Assembly (NCBI RefSeq): GCF_025397915.1
Contig: NZ_JALIDZ010000015.1
Location: 1-64,000, forward strand
From: Microbaculum marinisediminis
Lineage (GTDB): Bacteria > Pseudomonadota > Alphaproteobacteria > Rhizobiales > Tepidamorphaceae
Length of the DNA: 64,000 bases
Reading direction: 5' to 3'
This document shows positions 28,479 to 37,545 of the stretch, in pieces. The notes under the pieces are model-generated. The model was not told the origin of the DNA. It was given only the letters and a program-made list of their open reading frames with translations, and did not search any database. Numbering within the stretch: position 1 is the stretch's first letter; the number at the start of each line of letters is the position of its first letter. Made by a program: the position numbers and the translations under genes.

Positions 28479-29678
28479 TTACCAGCCCGTCTTGGCCACC
28501 GGCGCGACCGCGCCGTCGAGGCCGGTCGAGGCGACGCCGTGGAACTGGCCGTCCTTCCACTGGCCGACGGTCCAGAACGTCCGGTTGACGTTGCCGTCGA
28601 AGGTCATGCCGCCCATGATCGTGTCGAACGAGCCGTTGGTGAGCTGCTCGATGACCTTGGCCTTGTCCAGCGTTCCTGCCCGCTCGATGGCCTGCTCGAG
28701 GACCTGCAGGCTCGAATACATCACCGGGCTCGCCCAGTAGTCCGCGCCGACGCCCGTGACCTCCTGGTGCTGCTTGTACCAGGCCTGCATCGCCTCGGTG
28801 TCGGGATTGACGCCGCCGGCGCCGAGAACGCCCTCGGCCGAGGCGCCGAACTTGCCGACATAGGCCGGGAAGGCGGTGGCGACGCCGACATAGAAGGCGC
28901 CGACGTCGAGGCCGGCGATCTTGGCCTGGTCCGTCAGGCCGAAGGTGTCGGGCGGATAGGAGAAGGCGATGAAGGCGTCCGGATCGGCGTTCTTGGCCTC
29001 GCTGATGACCGGGGCGAGATCCTGGGTGCCGAGCGGATATGAGGAGTCGTAGACGATCTCGAAACCGGCCTTCTCCAGCGCTGGCTTGCCGGCATTGGCG
29101 AGCTCGATGCCGAAGGCGTCGGCAACGTTGACCACGGCGACCTTGTTGCCGATGGCGCCGGCGTCCTTGAGCGTGGTCAGGACGTCGGCGACCGACTCGG
29201 CGAAGGCCGTCGAGGTGCCCAGCGTCCAGAACGAGTTCGGCCAGCGCGCGGCCGACTCGTCGACCTTGTCGGACACCGCGGTGACGGCGATCTGCGGGTA
29301 GCCGTACTTGGCGAACAGCGGCGCGGTGGCGAGGTTCAGGCCGGTGCCGTAGGGCGCGACGATGAAGTCGGCCTTGTCGACGGTGGCGAGGCGCTGGATG
29401 TTCTTCACCGCCTCCTCCCCCGAGGTGCGGTCGTCATACTCGATCAGCTCGACCTTCATCTGCTTGTCGCCGACCTTTATGCCGCCCTTTTCGTTGACGT
29501 TGTGCACCCAGAGCTGAAGCGCCGGCCAATGGGTGACCGCGGCGCCGCCGGCCAGCGGGCCGGTCTTGGGGGCGCTGGCGCCGATCTTGATGGTGTCCTG
29601 GGCGGCGGCGGTCCCCGCCGTCAGGCTGCCGGCCACCAGCGCGGCGGCGCCGATCTTGAGGATGTCTCTGCGTTTCAT
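28479..29678 (-). CDS. livK: Periplasmic substrate-binding protein of the LivK (type 1) class
   Basis: 399 residues. The N-terminus MKRRDILKIGAAALVAGS looks like a Tat signal (RRDILK), with cleavage near TAAA-QDTI. The mature protein is a two-lobed Leu/Ile/Val-type binder (IKIGASAPKTGPLAGGA, FIVAPYGTGLNLATAPLFAK, VYDSSYPLGTQDLAPVISEA). Many members in this class bind aromatic carboxylates such as 4-hydroxybenzoate or vanillate. The genes for two aromatic-type aldehyde dehydrogenases flank the operon, so an aromatic ligand is the best guess. It lies 54 bp downstream of the second aldehyde dehydrogenase gene. Confidence 0.92.
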   Translation of the reverse strand: MKRRDILKIGAAALVAGSLTAGTAAAQDTIKIGASAPKTGPLAGGAAVTHWPALQLWVHNVNEKGGIKVGDKQMKVELIEYDDRTSGEEAVKNIQRLATVDKADFIVAPYGTGLNLATAPLFAKYGYPQIAVTAVSDKVDESAARWPNSFWTLGTSTAFAESVADVLTTLKDAGAIGNKVAVVNVADAFGIELANAGKPALEKAGFEIVYDSSYPLGTQDLAPVISEAKNADPDAFIAFSYPPDTFGLTDQAKIAGLDVGAFYVGVATAFPAYVGKFGASAEGVLGAGGVNPDTEAMQAWYKQHQEVTGVGADYWASPVMYSSLQVLEQAIERAGTLDKAKVIEQLTNGSFDTIMGGMTFDGNVNRTFWTVGQWKDGQFHGVASTGLDGAVAPVAKTGW

Positions 29679-29732
29679 GGTGTCCTCCCTGGTCGTAAGC
29701 GGTTTTCCGTTCTCGTTGCCCGATCCGACCGT

Positions 29733-31184
29733 TCAGATCGGGTAGTGCTGCGGTTCGGTCTGGATGGTGATCCAGCGCAGTTCCGTGAACTCGTCGATGC
29801 CGGCCTTGCCGCCGAAGCGGCCGTAGCCGGACGCCTTGATGCCGCCGAACGGCATCTGCGCCTCGTCGTGGATGGTCGGCGCGTTGATGTGGCAGATGCC
29901 GGACTCGATCGCCTGCGCCACCTTGAGCGCGCGGGCGATGTCGCGGCCGAAGACGGCGGCGGCGAGCCCGTATTCGGTGTCGTTGGCGACGGAGACGGCC
30001 TCCGCCGCGTCGGCGACGCGGATGACCGAGGCGACGGGGCCGAAGGATTCCTCGTAGTAGATGCGCATGGTCGGGATCACGTCGGCGAGGATCGTCGGAT
30101 CGACGAAGACGCCGTGCTGGCTGCCGCCGGCGACCAGCCGGGCGCCCTTGCGCACCGCGTCGTCGATCAGCCCCTTGACGCGGATCGCGGCCTGTTCGGT
30201 GATCATCGAACCGAGCTGGCAGGCGGGATCGGACGGATCGCCGGCGCGGATGGCCAGGGCGCGCGCCTTGAAACGGGTCAGGAACGCCTCGGCGACCGTC
30301 TCGTCGACGATGATGCGCTCCGTCGACATGCAGATCTGGCCCTGGTGGAAGAACGCGCCGAACACGGCGGCGTCGACGGCCTCGTCGAGATCGGCGTCGT
30401 CGAGAACGATCAGCGGCGCCTTGCCGGAAAGCTCCAGCAGGCAGCGTTTCAGGTGGCGGGCGCAGGTCTCGGCGATGATGCGGCCGACGCGGGTCGAGCC
30501 GGTGAAATTGACGCGGCGGACGGCGGGATGGGCGATGAGTGCCTCGACGATGCGGTCGGCGTCGTCGGGCGCGTTGCTGACGACGTTGAGGGCGCCGGCC
30601 GGCAGGCCCGCCTCCTGGAACACCTCGCCGATCAGGCCGTGGGTGCGCGGGCACAGCTCCGAGGCCTTGAGAATGACGGTGTTGCCGCAGGCCAGCGGCC
30701 AGGCGGCGGCGCGCACGCCGAGCACGATCGGCGCGTTCCAGGGCGCCAGCGACAGCACGACGCCACAGGGCTGGCGAACCGCCATGGAGAACGAGCCGGA
30801 TTTGTCGGCGGGGATCACCTCGCCGGCGAGCTGGGTGGTCATGGCGGCGGCTTCGCGCACGATCGACGCCGCCAGGCGGCAGTTGTATTCGCCCCAGCCG
30901 CGCGTCGCGCCGGTCTCGGCCGTCATCGCCCCGGCGAAATCGTCGATGCGGGTGAGGATCAGGTCGGCGACGCGGTTCAGCGTCTCGCGGCGCGCGTTCG
31001 GGCCGAGGCCGGACCAGACGGGAAAGGCGGAGGCCGCGACATTGGCGGCGTGGACGGCGTCCTCGACGCTGGCGGCGGCGGCGCGGGTCGCGACCGCGCC
31101 GGTGATCGGATTGACGCGTTCGAAGGTCGCGGCGTCCGAGGCCGCGACGCTTTCGTTGCGGATGAGGAGTGCTGCGTCGAGCAT
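29733..31184 (-). CDS. Aldehyde dehydrogenase, salicylaldehyde/vanillin dehydrogenase type
   Basis: 483 residues. Active-site residues Asn150 (APWNAPIVL), Glu251 (LELSGKAP) and Cys285 (FHQGQICMS). The APWNAPIVLG and ELSGKAPLIVLDDADLD segments resemble NahF-type salicylaldehyde and vanillin dehydrogenases more than aliphatic enzymes. It is the first gene of the minus-strand run that includes livKHMGF. An AraC-family regulator starts 254 bp away on the other strand. It is a clear paralogue of the enzyme at 23013-24473, with catalytic residues at equivalent positions, but the two are not a recent duplication. Confidence 0.92.
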   Translation of the reverse strand: MLDAALLIRNESVAASDAATFERVNPITGAVATRAAAASVEDAVHAANVAASAFPVWSGLGPNARRETLNRVADLILTRIDDFAGAMTAETGATRGWGEYNCRLAASIVREAAAMTTQLAGEVIPADKSGSFSMAVRQPCGVVLSLAPWNAPIVLGVRAAAWPLACGNTVILKASELCPRTHGLIGEVFQEAGLPAGALNVVSNAPDDADRIVEALIAHPAVRRVNFTGSTRVGRIIAETCARHLKRCLLELSGKAPLIVLDDADLDEAVDAAVFGAFFHQGQICMSTERIIVDETVAEAFLTRFKARALAIRAGDPSDPACQLGSMITEQAAIRVKGLIDDAVRKGARLVAGGSQHGVFVDPTILADVIPTMRIYYEESFGPVASVIRVADAAEAVSVANDTEYGLAAAVFGRDIARALKVAQAIESGICHINAPTIHDEAQMPFGGIKASGYGRFGGKAGIDEFTELRWITIQTEPQHYPI

Positions 31185-31438
31185 CTCCCGTCTGTCCTCC
31201 CGGTCACCCGGTCCCGGCCGTCGCGGTCATGTCGTCGTATTGGCCGGGGCAGGCGTTGTTAGTGATCTTTTCAGCAGTGCGGTCTCGGGCCGCTTGTGCC
31301 GGTGTCGCCTAGTCTTCAACCATAGAAGGCATTAGCTGGTTTAAAATGCAGATATGTCGGTTTCTCTTGCGAATATCTGGCTATTTGCGCCGGGCAGATC
31401 TATAAAAAACACTCCTAAACTTGCAAAATGAGCCGAGC

Positions 31439-32341
31439 ATGGCGCTGCAAGCCGCATCAGCCTCCGTCCCGATCCGGGCCGAACGCATCGAAAGCGGCCT
31501 GCAGGCGCGGCACTGGTCGCTGAACCGCGAGGCCGCGGCGGCGGCCCGGCAGATCATCCTGCTGGCCGACGGCGAGGGGGAGGCCGAGACGGACGGCATC
31601 GCCTATCCGGTCTCCGCGCCCGCGATCCTGTGGCTCGGCAGCGCCCGGCCGGTGCGGCTGCGGACCGGGGCCGGCGCCACCGGCTTCCTGGGTGGCATCG
31701 GCAACGCGGTGCTGGTCGATGCGATCGGCGACGAACCGGAGTCGGTCAGCCTGCGCTACATGGTCGACCGCACCTTCCAGCTTTCGCTGGCCGGCCAGCG
31801 CGTGCTCTCCGCCGATATCGTGCGTGCCTTCGAGGCGATCCTGCGCGAGCTGCGCCAGCCGCAGAGCGGGTCGCCGATGCTGATCGCGGCCCATGTGCGG
31901 ATCGTGCTGGTCTCGATGTTGCGGATTTCCGGGGTCGAGGAGCCGGCGATGCGTGGGCGCGGGGAGAAATCGCAGGTGCTGCAGCGGTTCCGGCAGCTCG
32001 TCGAGATGCACTTCCGCGACCACTGGGCCGTCGCCCGCTATGCCGGGACGCTGGGCATCTCGCGCGACCGGCTGCACGCCATGTGCACCGCGTCGCTCGG
32101 CAAGGGGCCGAAGGCGCTGATCGCGGAGCGGCTGGCGCGCGAGGCGGGCCTGCGGCTCGAGCGCTCGACGCTGACCATCGAGCAGCTCAGCCATTCGCTC
32201 GGGTTTCGCGATCCGGCGCACTTCTCGCACTTCTTCAAGCGCACCACTGGCCTGACGCCCGGCCAATACCGCAGGATGATGGCTTCGTCCGATCCGGAGA
32301 CGATCGCCGGATCGCCGGCGAGCTTCGCCGACTGGCCGTAG
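31439..32341 (+). CDS. AraC-family transcriptional regulator
   Basis: 300 residues. The N-terminal half is cupin-like (ARQIILLADGEGEAETDG, SAPAILWLGSARPV). The C-terminal AraC/XylS domain has two HTH units (WAVARYAGTLGISRDRLHAM and IEQLSHSLGFRDPAHFSHFF, then KRTTGLTPGQYRR). It probably controls the divergent aldehyde dehydrogenase-liv run. ATG at 31439 is taken as start; an in-frame TTG six codons upstream is an alternative. The 254-bp divergent intergenic region is AT-richer than its surroundings, but I see no convincing direct repeats for AraC binding. Confidence 0.9.
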   Translation: MALQAASASVPIRAERIESGLQARHWSLNREAAAAARQIILLADGEGEAETDGIAYPVSAPAILWLGSARPVRLRTGAGATGFLGGIGNAVLVDAIGDEPESVSLRYMVDRTFQLSLAGQRVLSADIVRAFEAILRELRQPQSGSPMLIAAHVRIVLVSMLRISGVEEPAMRGRGEKSQVLQRFRQLVEMHFRDHWAVARYAGTLGISRDRLHAMCTASLGKGPKALIAERLAREAGLRLERSTLTIEQLSHSLGFRDPAHFSHFFKRTTGLTPGQYRRMMASSDPETIAGSPASFADWP

Positions 32342-32347
32342 CGGGCG

Positions 32348-33691
32348 CTACCGGCCCGAGATCGTCGCCTGCTCGGCGTCGCCGGTCGTTTTGTCGGGCG
32401 TACCGGCGACATCGGCCGCGTCGCCGTCTATCTGCAGGCTGTCGCTGACGGACTGGCCGAAATGGTTGACGCGGTCGTCGTAGGTTTCCCGCGTTCTCTG
32501 GTCGAAGACGGCGACGGGGGCGGTGACCAGCAGGCCGGCGGCGGCGCCGATGTTTGCGCCGGTCGTCGTCGCGAACTGCCCGATGTGGTCGCCAACTCCG
32601 GGCTCGTAGGTGTTGAGATCCTGCCCGGCGGCGAGCTGCCGGCCGATCAGATGCACCGCCTGCGGGCTCTCGGCGAAGGTCGCGTGGTTCATCCGGTCGC
32701 TGGTTTTCTCGTTGGTGAGGTCGACGACGGCGATGCGTTCGCGGGCCAGTTCGTCGCGATAGCGCGGGTCGTTCGGATCGATGGCGCCGAGCCGGTCGGT
32801 GCTGCCCCACAGGCGGCGCGAGAATTTCAGCGCCTGGTCCTTCTGCGAGACGAACAGGGTGAAGCGCGGGCGCGGCTCGCCGAACGCGGCGACCTGGGTG
32901 CGGAACACGTCGACGTCGACGTCCGGCGCGGCCAGCATGACGTCGCCGATCTTGGTGGCGATGTGGCCGTTGCGGATCGCCATCTGGCGCAGGGATTCGA
33001 GCGTCAGCCAGTTGCCCATCGAATGGGCGAGGATCGAGATGTCGGACACCGACTTGTCGCGGGCGAGCCGGGCCAGAAACTCCTCCAGCGCGTCGCGCGA
33101 ATAGTTCGTGCTCTCCCGGTCGTAGGTGTAGGAGAGCAGGTTGCCGCGCGAGGGCCAGGTGAACAGCACCGGCACCACGTCGGCGTCGGAATCGTGGACG
33201 ATCTGCGCGAAGCGGTAGACCGCGTCCTCGAAACGGTTGTTGTAGCCGTGGACGAAGACAAGAACGTGCCGGCCGGGCGTTCGCGCGATCTTGTCCTTGA
33301 ATCGGGCGATCGCCGCGTCCTGGTCCATGTATTCCGACCTGACCGTGACGAAATCGCGCTCCGGATCGCCCGGCAGACGTCGCGGCCACTGAACCTCGCC
33401 GACCGTGCGGTTGTCTTCGGGCGGGATCGAGATCGCGAGGTCGGCATAGGCCATCCGGCTGCCGCGGTCGCCGGAGAACATCAGCGCGGGTTGCGTGTCG
33501 TCCGGGCTGCGGGTGGTGGCGACCAGGATTTCGACCTGCTCGGTGCCGTAGACCGGCCCGGGAAACGGCTCCAGAACGCCGGTCGCGCGCGTCGAGCAGC
33601 CGGCGGCCAGCCCCGCCAGCGCCAGCAGCGCCGCGATGCGGCCGAGGGGCCGTGCGAACGGTGCTTTCTGCGAACTCGAACCGAAAATCAT
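32348..33691 (-). CDS. Alpha/beta-hydrolase (DUF900) lipoprotein
   Basis: 447 residues. A lipoprotein signal (RIAALLALAGLAAGCS) places the mature Cys near residue 34. The DUF900 hydrolase domain follows, with the oxyanion-loop segment HVLVFVHGYNNRFEDAVYRF, nucleophile elbow ILAHSMGNWLTLESL, and an acid in MLAAPDVDVDVF. Family members are esterase or lipase-like; the substrate is unknown. The last 70 residues contain a predicted hydrophobic patch (IGAAAGLLVTAPVAVFD). It converges on the AraC gene with a 6-bp gap and is divergent from the FAH-family gene. Confidence 0.88.
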   Translation of the reverse strand: MIFGSSSQKAPFARPLGRIAALLALAGLAAGCSTRATGVLEPFPGPVYGTEQVEILVATTRSPDDTQPALMFSGDRGSRMAYADLAISIPPEDNRTVGEVQWPRRLPGDPERDFVTVRSEYMDQDAAIARFKDKIARTPGRHVLVFVHGYNNRFEDAVYRFAQIVHDSDADVVPVLFTWPSRGNLLSYTYDRESTNYSRDALEEFLARLARDKSVSDISILAHSMGNWLTLESLRQMAIRNGHIATKIGDVMLAAPDVDVDVFRTQVAAFGEPRPRFTLFVSQKDQALKFSRRLWGSTDRLGAIDPNDPRYRDELARERIAVVDLTNEKTSDRMNHATFAESPQAVHLIGRQLAAGQDLNTYEPGVGDHIGQFATTTGANIGAAAGLLVTAPVAVFDQRTRETYDDRVNHFGQSVSDSLQIDGDAADVAGTPDKTTGDAEQATISGR

Positions 33692-33881
33692 GCAAACGCG
33701 ATCCCGCCGCCGGAGCCTGGTTAATTTAGTCGGCGCGCGAGCTTCTATATCGGGTTTTGGCGCCGCTGTCGCCATTCTCGAATCGGAATGGTCACCGGCC
33801 CGCGCCGGATCGGGGACGGCTCGCCGCGCCGCGCCGCCGGTGCTATCGGTAGTCCCAGAAGACAAATGGGGGGAGAAACCG

Positions 33882-35057
33882 ATGAGCCTCGATACGTCAA
33901 CGATATTCGCCCTGCCGGATGATGCCGACAGCGCCGTGCTGGTGGGGCGCGTCTGGCGGCCCGATGTCGGCGGACCATCGGTGGTGGCGGTTCGCGACGG
34001 GACGGTCGTGGATATTTCGGCGGCCGTGGCGACGATGCGCGACCTCTGCGAGCACGCCGACCCGGCGGCGGTCGCGAAGGCGACCCAAGGTGAACGCGTG
34101 GGCGACCTAGCCGACGTGCTAGCCAACGCGCCGCGCGAGCGACGCGATCCCGCCAAGCCGTGGCTGATCGCCCCGATCGACCTGCAGGCGGTGAAGGCGG
34201 CCGGCGTCACCTTCGCCGTCAGCATGCTGGAACGGGTGATCGAGGAGCAGGCCGCCGGCAAGCCCGAACGCGCCGCCGAGATCCGCGCCATGATCACCGA
34301 GACGATCGGCCAGGATCTGTCGACACTGCAGCCAGGCTCCGAGCAGGCGATGGCGCTGAAGGCCTATCTGATCGAGAAACAGGCCTGGTCGCAGTATCTG
34401 GAAGTCGGAATCGGCCCGGACGCCGAGGTTTTTTCCAAGGCGCAGCCGATGTCGGCGGTCGGCCATCTGGCCGAGATCGGCATCCATCCGCGCTCCACCT
34501 GGAACAATCCCGAGCCGGAGGTGGTGCTGGCGGTCTCCAGCCGGGGCAGGATCGTCGGCGCCTGCCTCGGCAACGACGTCAACCTGCGCGATTTCGAGGG
34601 CCGCTCGGCGCTGCTGCTGTCGAAGGCCAAGGACAACAACGCCAGCGCCTCGCTCGGACCCTTCATCCGCCTGTTCGACGCCTCCTTCGGCCTCGATGAC
34701 GTTCGCTCGGCGACTATTTCGCTGGAGGTGGTCGGCAAGGACGGATTCCGGCTCGAGGGGATGAGCGACATGGGCCGGATCAGCCGCGACCCGGCCGATA
34801 TCGTCGGCCAGACGGTCGGCGAGAACCACCAGTATCCGGACGGTTTCGTGCTCTATCTCGGCACCATGTTCGCGCCGATCGAGGACCGCGACCACCCTGG
34901 CCAGGGCTTCACCCACAAGATCGGCGACGTGGTCACGATCGGCGCGGCGCGGCTCGGGCGGCTGTCGAACCGGGTGGTGCACTGCGCCGACGCCGAGCCG
35001 TGGACATTCGGAACGGCCGCGCTGATGCGCAACCTGGCGAAGCGGGGGCTGCTCTAG
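33882..35057 (+). CDS. Fumarylacetoacetate hydrolase-family protein
   Basis: 391 residues; FAH-fold C-terminal domain (about residues 195-390) with the metal-binding pair in NNPEPEVVLAVSS and the segment GCLGNDVNLRDFEGRSALLL. The first 190 residues are a subgroup-specific N-terminal domain. FAH-fold enzymes include hydratases, decarboxylases and isomerases of meta-cleavage pathways and sugar-acid dehydratases such as 2-dehydro-3-deoxy-D-arabinonate dehydratase, which has a similar length. Proximity to the MarR-dioxygenase-Gal genes favours aromatic catabolism; the sugar-acid role remains open. GGGGGAGA precedes the ATG. Confidence 0.85.
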   Translation: MSLDTSTIFALPDDADSAVLVGRVWRPDVGGPSVVAVRDGTVVDISAAVATMRDLCEHADPAAVAKATQGERVGDLADVLANAPRERRDPAKPWLIAPIDLQAVKAAGVTFAVSMLERVIEEQAAGKPERAAEIRAMITETIGQDLSTLQPGSEQAMALKAYLIEKQAWSQYLEVGIGPDAEVFSKAQPMSAVGHLAEIGIHPRSTWNNPEPEVVLAVSSRGRIVGACLGNDVNLRDFEGRSALLLSKAKDNNASASLGPFIRLFDASFGLDDVRSATISLEVVGKDGFRLEGMSDMGRISRDPADIVGQTVGENHQYPDGFVLYLGTMFAPIEDRDHPGQGFTHKIGDVVTIGAARLGRLSNRVVHCADAEPWTFGTAALMRNLAKRGLL

Positions 35058-35094
35058 GACCGTTTGCCCGGCGGCGACCGTGGTGCAGTCGGCT

Positions 35095-35562
35095 TCACCG
35101 TACGCGGGTCTGGGCGCCCGTATCCTGACCGACGTGGTCGCGCAGGGCGTCGATCACCCGCATCATCATGGCGAGAAACCGATCGCGCTCGTCCGCCGAC
35201 AGGCAGCCCAGTGCCGCCTCGTTGGCGTCGATGGCGCCCATGATCGCCGGCTCGAGTACGGCCTTCGCCTTGTCCGTCAGGTGCAGCGTCTGGGCGCGGC
35301 CGTCCGTCTCGTGCGGGCGGCGGAGGATGAGGCCGTCCCGCTCCATGCGCGACAGGGTGTTCGTCATGGTCCCCTGTTCGACGCCGAGGCGCTCGACCAG
35401 CAGGCGCTGGGTGACGCCGGGATCGCGCCAGATCTCCACCATGGTGGTGAACTGGGCCGGGGCGAGGCCATAGGGCTCGACGGCCTTCTGGAGCGCCTTG
35501 GTGAACAGGCGCCCCATCAGGTTGGCGAGATAGCCGGCGGATTCGCTGCGTTCGAATTTCAT
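35095..35562 (-). CDS. MarR-family transcriptional regulator
   Basis: 155 residues; winged-helix MarR protein (QFTTMVEIWRDPGVTQRLLV, then LGVEQGTMTNTLSRMERDGL and the wing RPHETDGRAQTLHLT). It is divergent from the extradiol dioxygenase gene, with three TTTGCAAA-like sites between them. Probably a repressor released by an aromatic ligand or pathway intermediate. It converges on the FAH-family gene. Confidence 0.9.
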   Translation of the reverse strand: MKFERSESAGYLANLMGRLFTKALQKAVEPYGLAPAQFTTMVEIWRDPGVTQRLLVERLGVEQGTMTNTLSRMERDGLILRRPHETDGRAQTLHLTDKAKAVLEPAIMGAIDANEAALGCLSADERDRFLAMMMRVIDALRDHVGQDTGAQTRVR

Positions 35563-35570
35563 CGGCGCAG

Positions 35571-35618
35571 TTTAGCAAAGGCGCATGCTTTGCAAAGTGT
35601 ATTGTATGCTTTGTAAAT
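35571..35618. promoter_or_regulatory. MarR-type operator repeats
   Basis: Three related 10-mers: TTTAGCAAAG (35571-35580), the perfect palindrome CTTTGCAAAG (35588-35597) and CTTTGTAAAT (35609-35618). The last two lie in a 21-bp direct repeat (GCATGCTTTGCAAAG / GTATGCTTTGTAAAT), two helical turns apart. They are placed between the divergent MarR and dioxygenase genes. Confidence 0.6.
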
Positions 35619-35742
35619 TTGCTTGCCCGGAGAGGCCCGCGACTGCGATAGTTGGGTTATCCTACTAGCGCGCTCGTCCGGCCGGGTATGGCCAGCGACG
35701 ACTGCGACCGCGAATGAAGACGATCAGACGACGGGAACGCCC

Positions 35743-36705
35743 ATGGCAACCGAACCCTGTTTCGACGTCGCCCATCTCGGCCATGTCGAGCTCTTCACGA
35801 ACAAGCCCGAGCAAAGCCTCGATTTCTTCGTCAATGTCTATGGTCTGACCGAAAGCGGCCGCGACGGCGATTCCGTCTATCTGCGCGCCTGGGACGACTA
35901 CGAGTTCCACACGCTCAAGCTTACCGCCTCGAAGGCCACGGGCATGGGCCACGTGGCCTACCGCACGTCCTCGCCGCAGGCGCTGGAGCGGCGCGTCAAG
36001 GTGATCGAGGACATGGGCTGCGGTATCGGCTGGATCGACGGCGATCTCGGCCATGGCAGGGCCTTTCGCTTCAACGATCCGGACGGCCATGTCTTCGAGC
36101 TCTACTACGATACCAACGACTACCTGCCGCCGGAGGCCGAGAAGCCGGCGCTGAAGAATATCGCCCAGCGCTACCATGGACGTGGCGTGGCCGTGCGCCG
36201 GCTCGATCACCTCAATCTTCTGGCGACCGACGTCTCCAAGATCCGCGACTTCATGGTCACGTCGCTCGGCAGCCGGGTCACGGAAATGATCCAGCTCGAC
36301 AACGGCCGGCTCGGCGGCTGCTGGTTCACCGTCAACAACAAGTCCTATGACGTGGCCTTCACCGAGGATCACACCGGCATCCCGGCGCGTTTCCATCACA
36401 TCACCTATGCCGTCGACCAGCGCGAGGACGTGCTGCGGGCCGCCGACATCTTCCTGGAAAACGGCGTCTTCATCGAGACCGGCCCGCACAAGCACGCGAT
36501 CCAGGGCACCTTCTTCCTCTATGTCTACGAGCCCGCCGGCAATCGCGTGGAGGTCGCCAATGCCGGCGCGCGGCTGATCCTGCGTCCCGACTGGAAGCCG
36601 GTTGTGTGGACGGAAGCCGAACGCAGGAAGGGCCAGGCCTGGGGCCTGAAGACCATCGAGTCCTTCCACACGCACGGCACACCGCCGGCGGAATCGGTCG
36701 AGTAG
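35743..36705 (+). CDS. Type I (vicinal oxygen chelate) extradiol ring-cleavage dioxygenase
   Basis: 320 residues, two VOC repeats as in catechol 2,3-dioxygenases. The iron ligands can be placed in the C-terminal repeat: His156 (RRLDHLNLL), His219 (RFHHITYAV) and Glu270 (GNRVEVAN), with spacing close to His153/His214/Glu265 of XylE. Such enzymes open catecholic rings next to the diol using Fe(II) and O2. It is followed by GalB/GalC/GalD-like genes, although the known gallate dioxygenases that feed those are LigAB-type. The substrate is therefore uncertain: a carboxylated or trihydroxy aromatic is suggested. The start MATEPCFDVA was chosen over upstream codons that run through the operator. Confidence 0.9.
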   Translation: MATEPCFDVAHLGHVELFTNKPEQSLDFFVNVYGLTESGRDGDSVYLRAWDDYEFHTLKLTASKATGMGHVAYRTSSPQALERRVKVIEDMGCGIGWIDGDLGHGRAFRFNDPDGHVFELYYDTNDYLPPEAEKPALKNIAQRYHGRGVAVRRLDHLNLLATDVSKIRDFMVTSLGSRVTEMIQLDNGRLGGCWFTVNNKSYDVAFTEDHTGIPARFHHITYAVDQREDVLRAADIFLENGVFIETGPHKHAIQGTFFLYVYEPAGNRVEVANAGARLILRPDWKPVVWTEAERRKGQAWGLKTIESFHTHGTPPAESVE

Positions 36706-36756
36706 GGCAGGCGCGGGACATGGCCCTGATCGTCAGGCGGGAAAAGGTGTCCGTCT

Positions 36757-36764
36757 TTTGCAAA
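36757..36764. promoter_or_regulatory. Isolated MarR-type half-site palindrome before galB-like gene
   Basis: TTTGCAAA, the core of the operator near 35588, recurs in the 108-bp gap between the dioxygenase and the galB-like gene. An AT-only octamer with a GC centre is rare at this base composition. It may be a second, internal control point of the MarR regulator. Confidence 0.3.
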
Positions 36765-36813
36765 CTGATCGTGCGAGCGAAGATATCGGCGTAGTCGACA
36801 CCGGGAGCCATGG

Positions 36814-37545
36814 ATGGCCAGCAAGACCGCCCTCGTCATTTCCGCCCATTCCGCCGATTTCGTCTGGCGCTGCGGCGGTGCGATCGCCCTGCACCAGCAG
36901 CGCGGCTACGACGTCACCATCGTCTGCCTGTCATTCGGCGAGCGCGGCGAGAGCGCCAAGCTGTGGAAGCAGGACGGCGCGACGCTGGAGCATGTGAAGG
37001 CCGCGCGCCGCAAGGAGGCGGAAGCCGCCGCCCGGGCGCTGGAGGCCCATGACATCGCGTTCTTCGATCTCGGCGACTATCCGCTGGAGATGGACCGCGA
37101 GGCGAAGTATCGGCTCGTCGACGTCATCCGCAAGGTGCAGCCGGCGTTCATGCTGTCGCACTCCATGGACGATCCCTACAACACCGATCACCCGTACGCG
37201 ACGAAGATGGCGCTGGAGTGCCGGATGATCGCGCAGGCCTGGGGGCACAATCCGGGCGAGACGGTCCTCGGCGCGCCGCAGCTCTACCTGTTCGAGCCGC
37301 ACCAGACCGAGCAGTGCGGCTGGAAGCCCGACACGATCCTCGACATCACTCCGGTCTGGGACCGGAAGCGCCGGGCCATCGAGTGCATGGAAGGCCAGCA
37401 GCATCTCTGGGACTACTACACCAACGTGGCCCAGAACCGCGCCAACCAGTTTCGTCGCAATTCCGGCGGACAGTCGGGCGGGCGCGAGGCGAAATACGCC
37501 GAAGCCTTCCAGTCGATATTCCCGCGAACCGTGGATGAACTGTGA
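36814..37545 (+). CDS. galB: PIG-L-family 4-oxalomesaconate hydratase (GalB-like)
   Basis: 243 residues of the PIG-L/LmbE fold. The N-terminal metal motif is [16 protein letters not shown] in place of the AHPDD of sugar deacetylases; AHSADFVWR is, as I recall, the form seen in GalB of Pseudomonas putida. A second ligand region is [12 protein letters not shown]. GalB is a zinc-dependent hydratase that converts 4-oxalomesaconate to 4-carboxy-4-hydroxy-2-oxoadipate. The following two genes encode the GalC- and GalD-like steps, which strongly supports the call. It overlaps galC by 1 nt (TGATG). Confidence 0.85.
   Translation: MASKTALVISAHSADFVWRCGGAIALHQQRGYDVTIVCLSFGERGESAKLWKQDGATLEHVKAARRKEAEAAARALEAHDIAFFDLGDYPLEMDREAKYRLVDVIRKVQPAFMLSHSMDDPYNTDHPYATKMALECRMIAQAWGHNPGETVLGAPQLYLFEPHQTEQCGWKPDTILDITPVWDRKRRAIECMEGQQHLWDYYTNVAQNRANQFRRNSGGQSGGREAKYAEAFQSIFPRTVDEL

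Noticed and set aside
33692-34297. N-terminal 200-codon extension of the DUF900 lipoprotein
   Set aside because: The extension runs antisense through the FAH-family gene, and the lipoprotein signal starts exactly at the Met at 33691.
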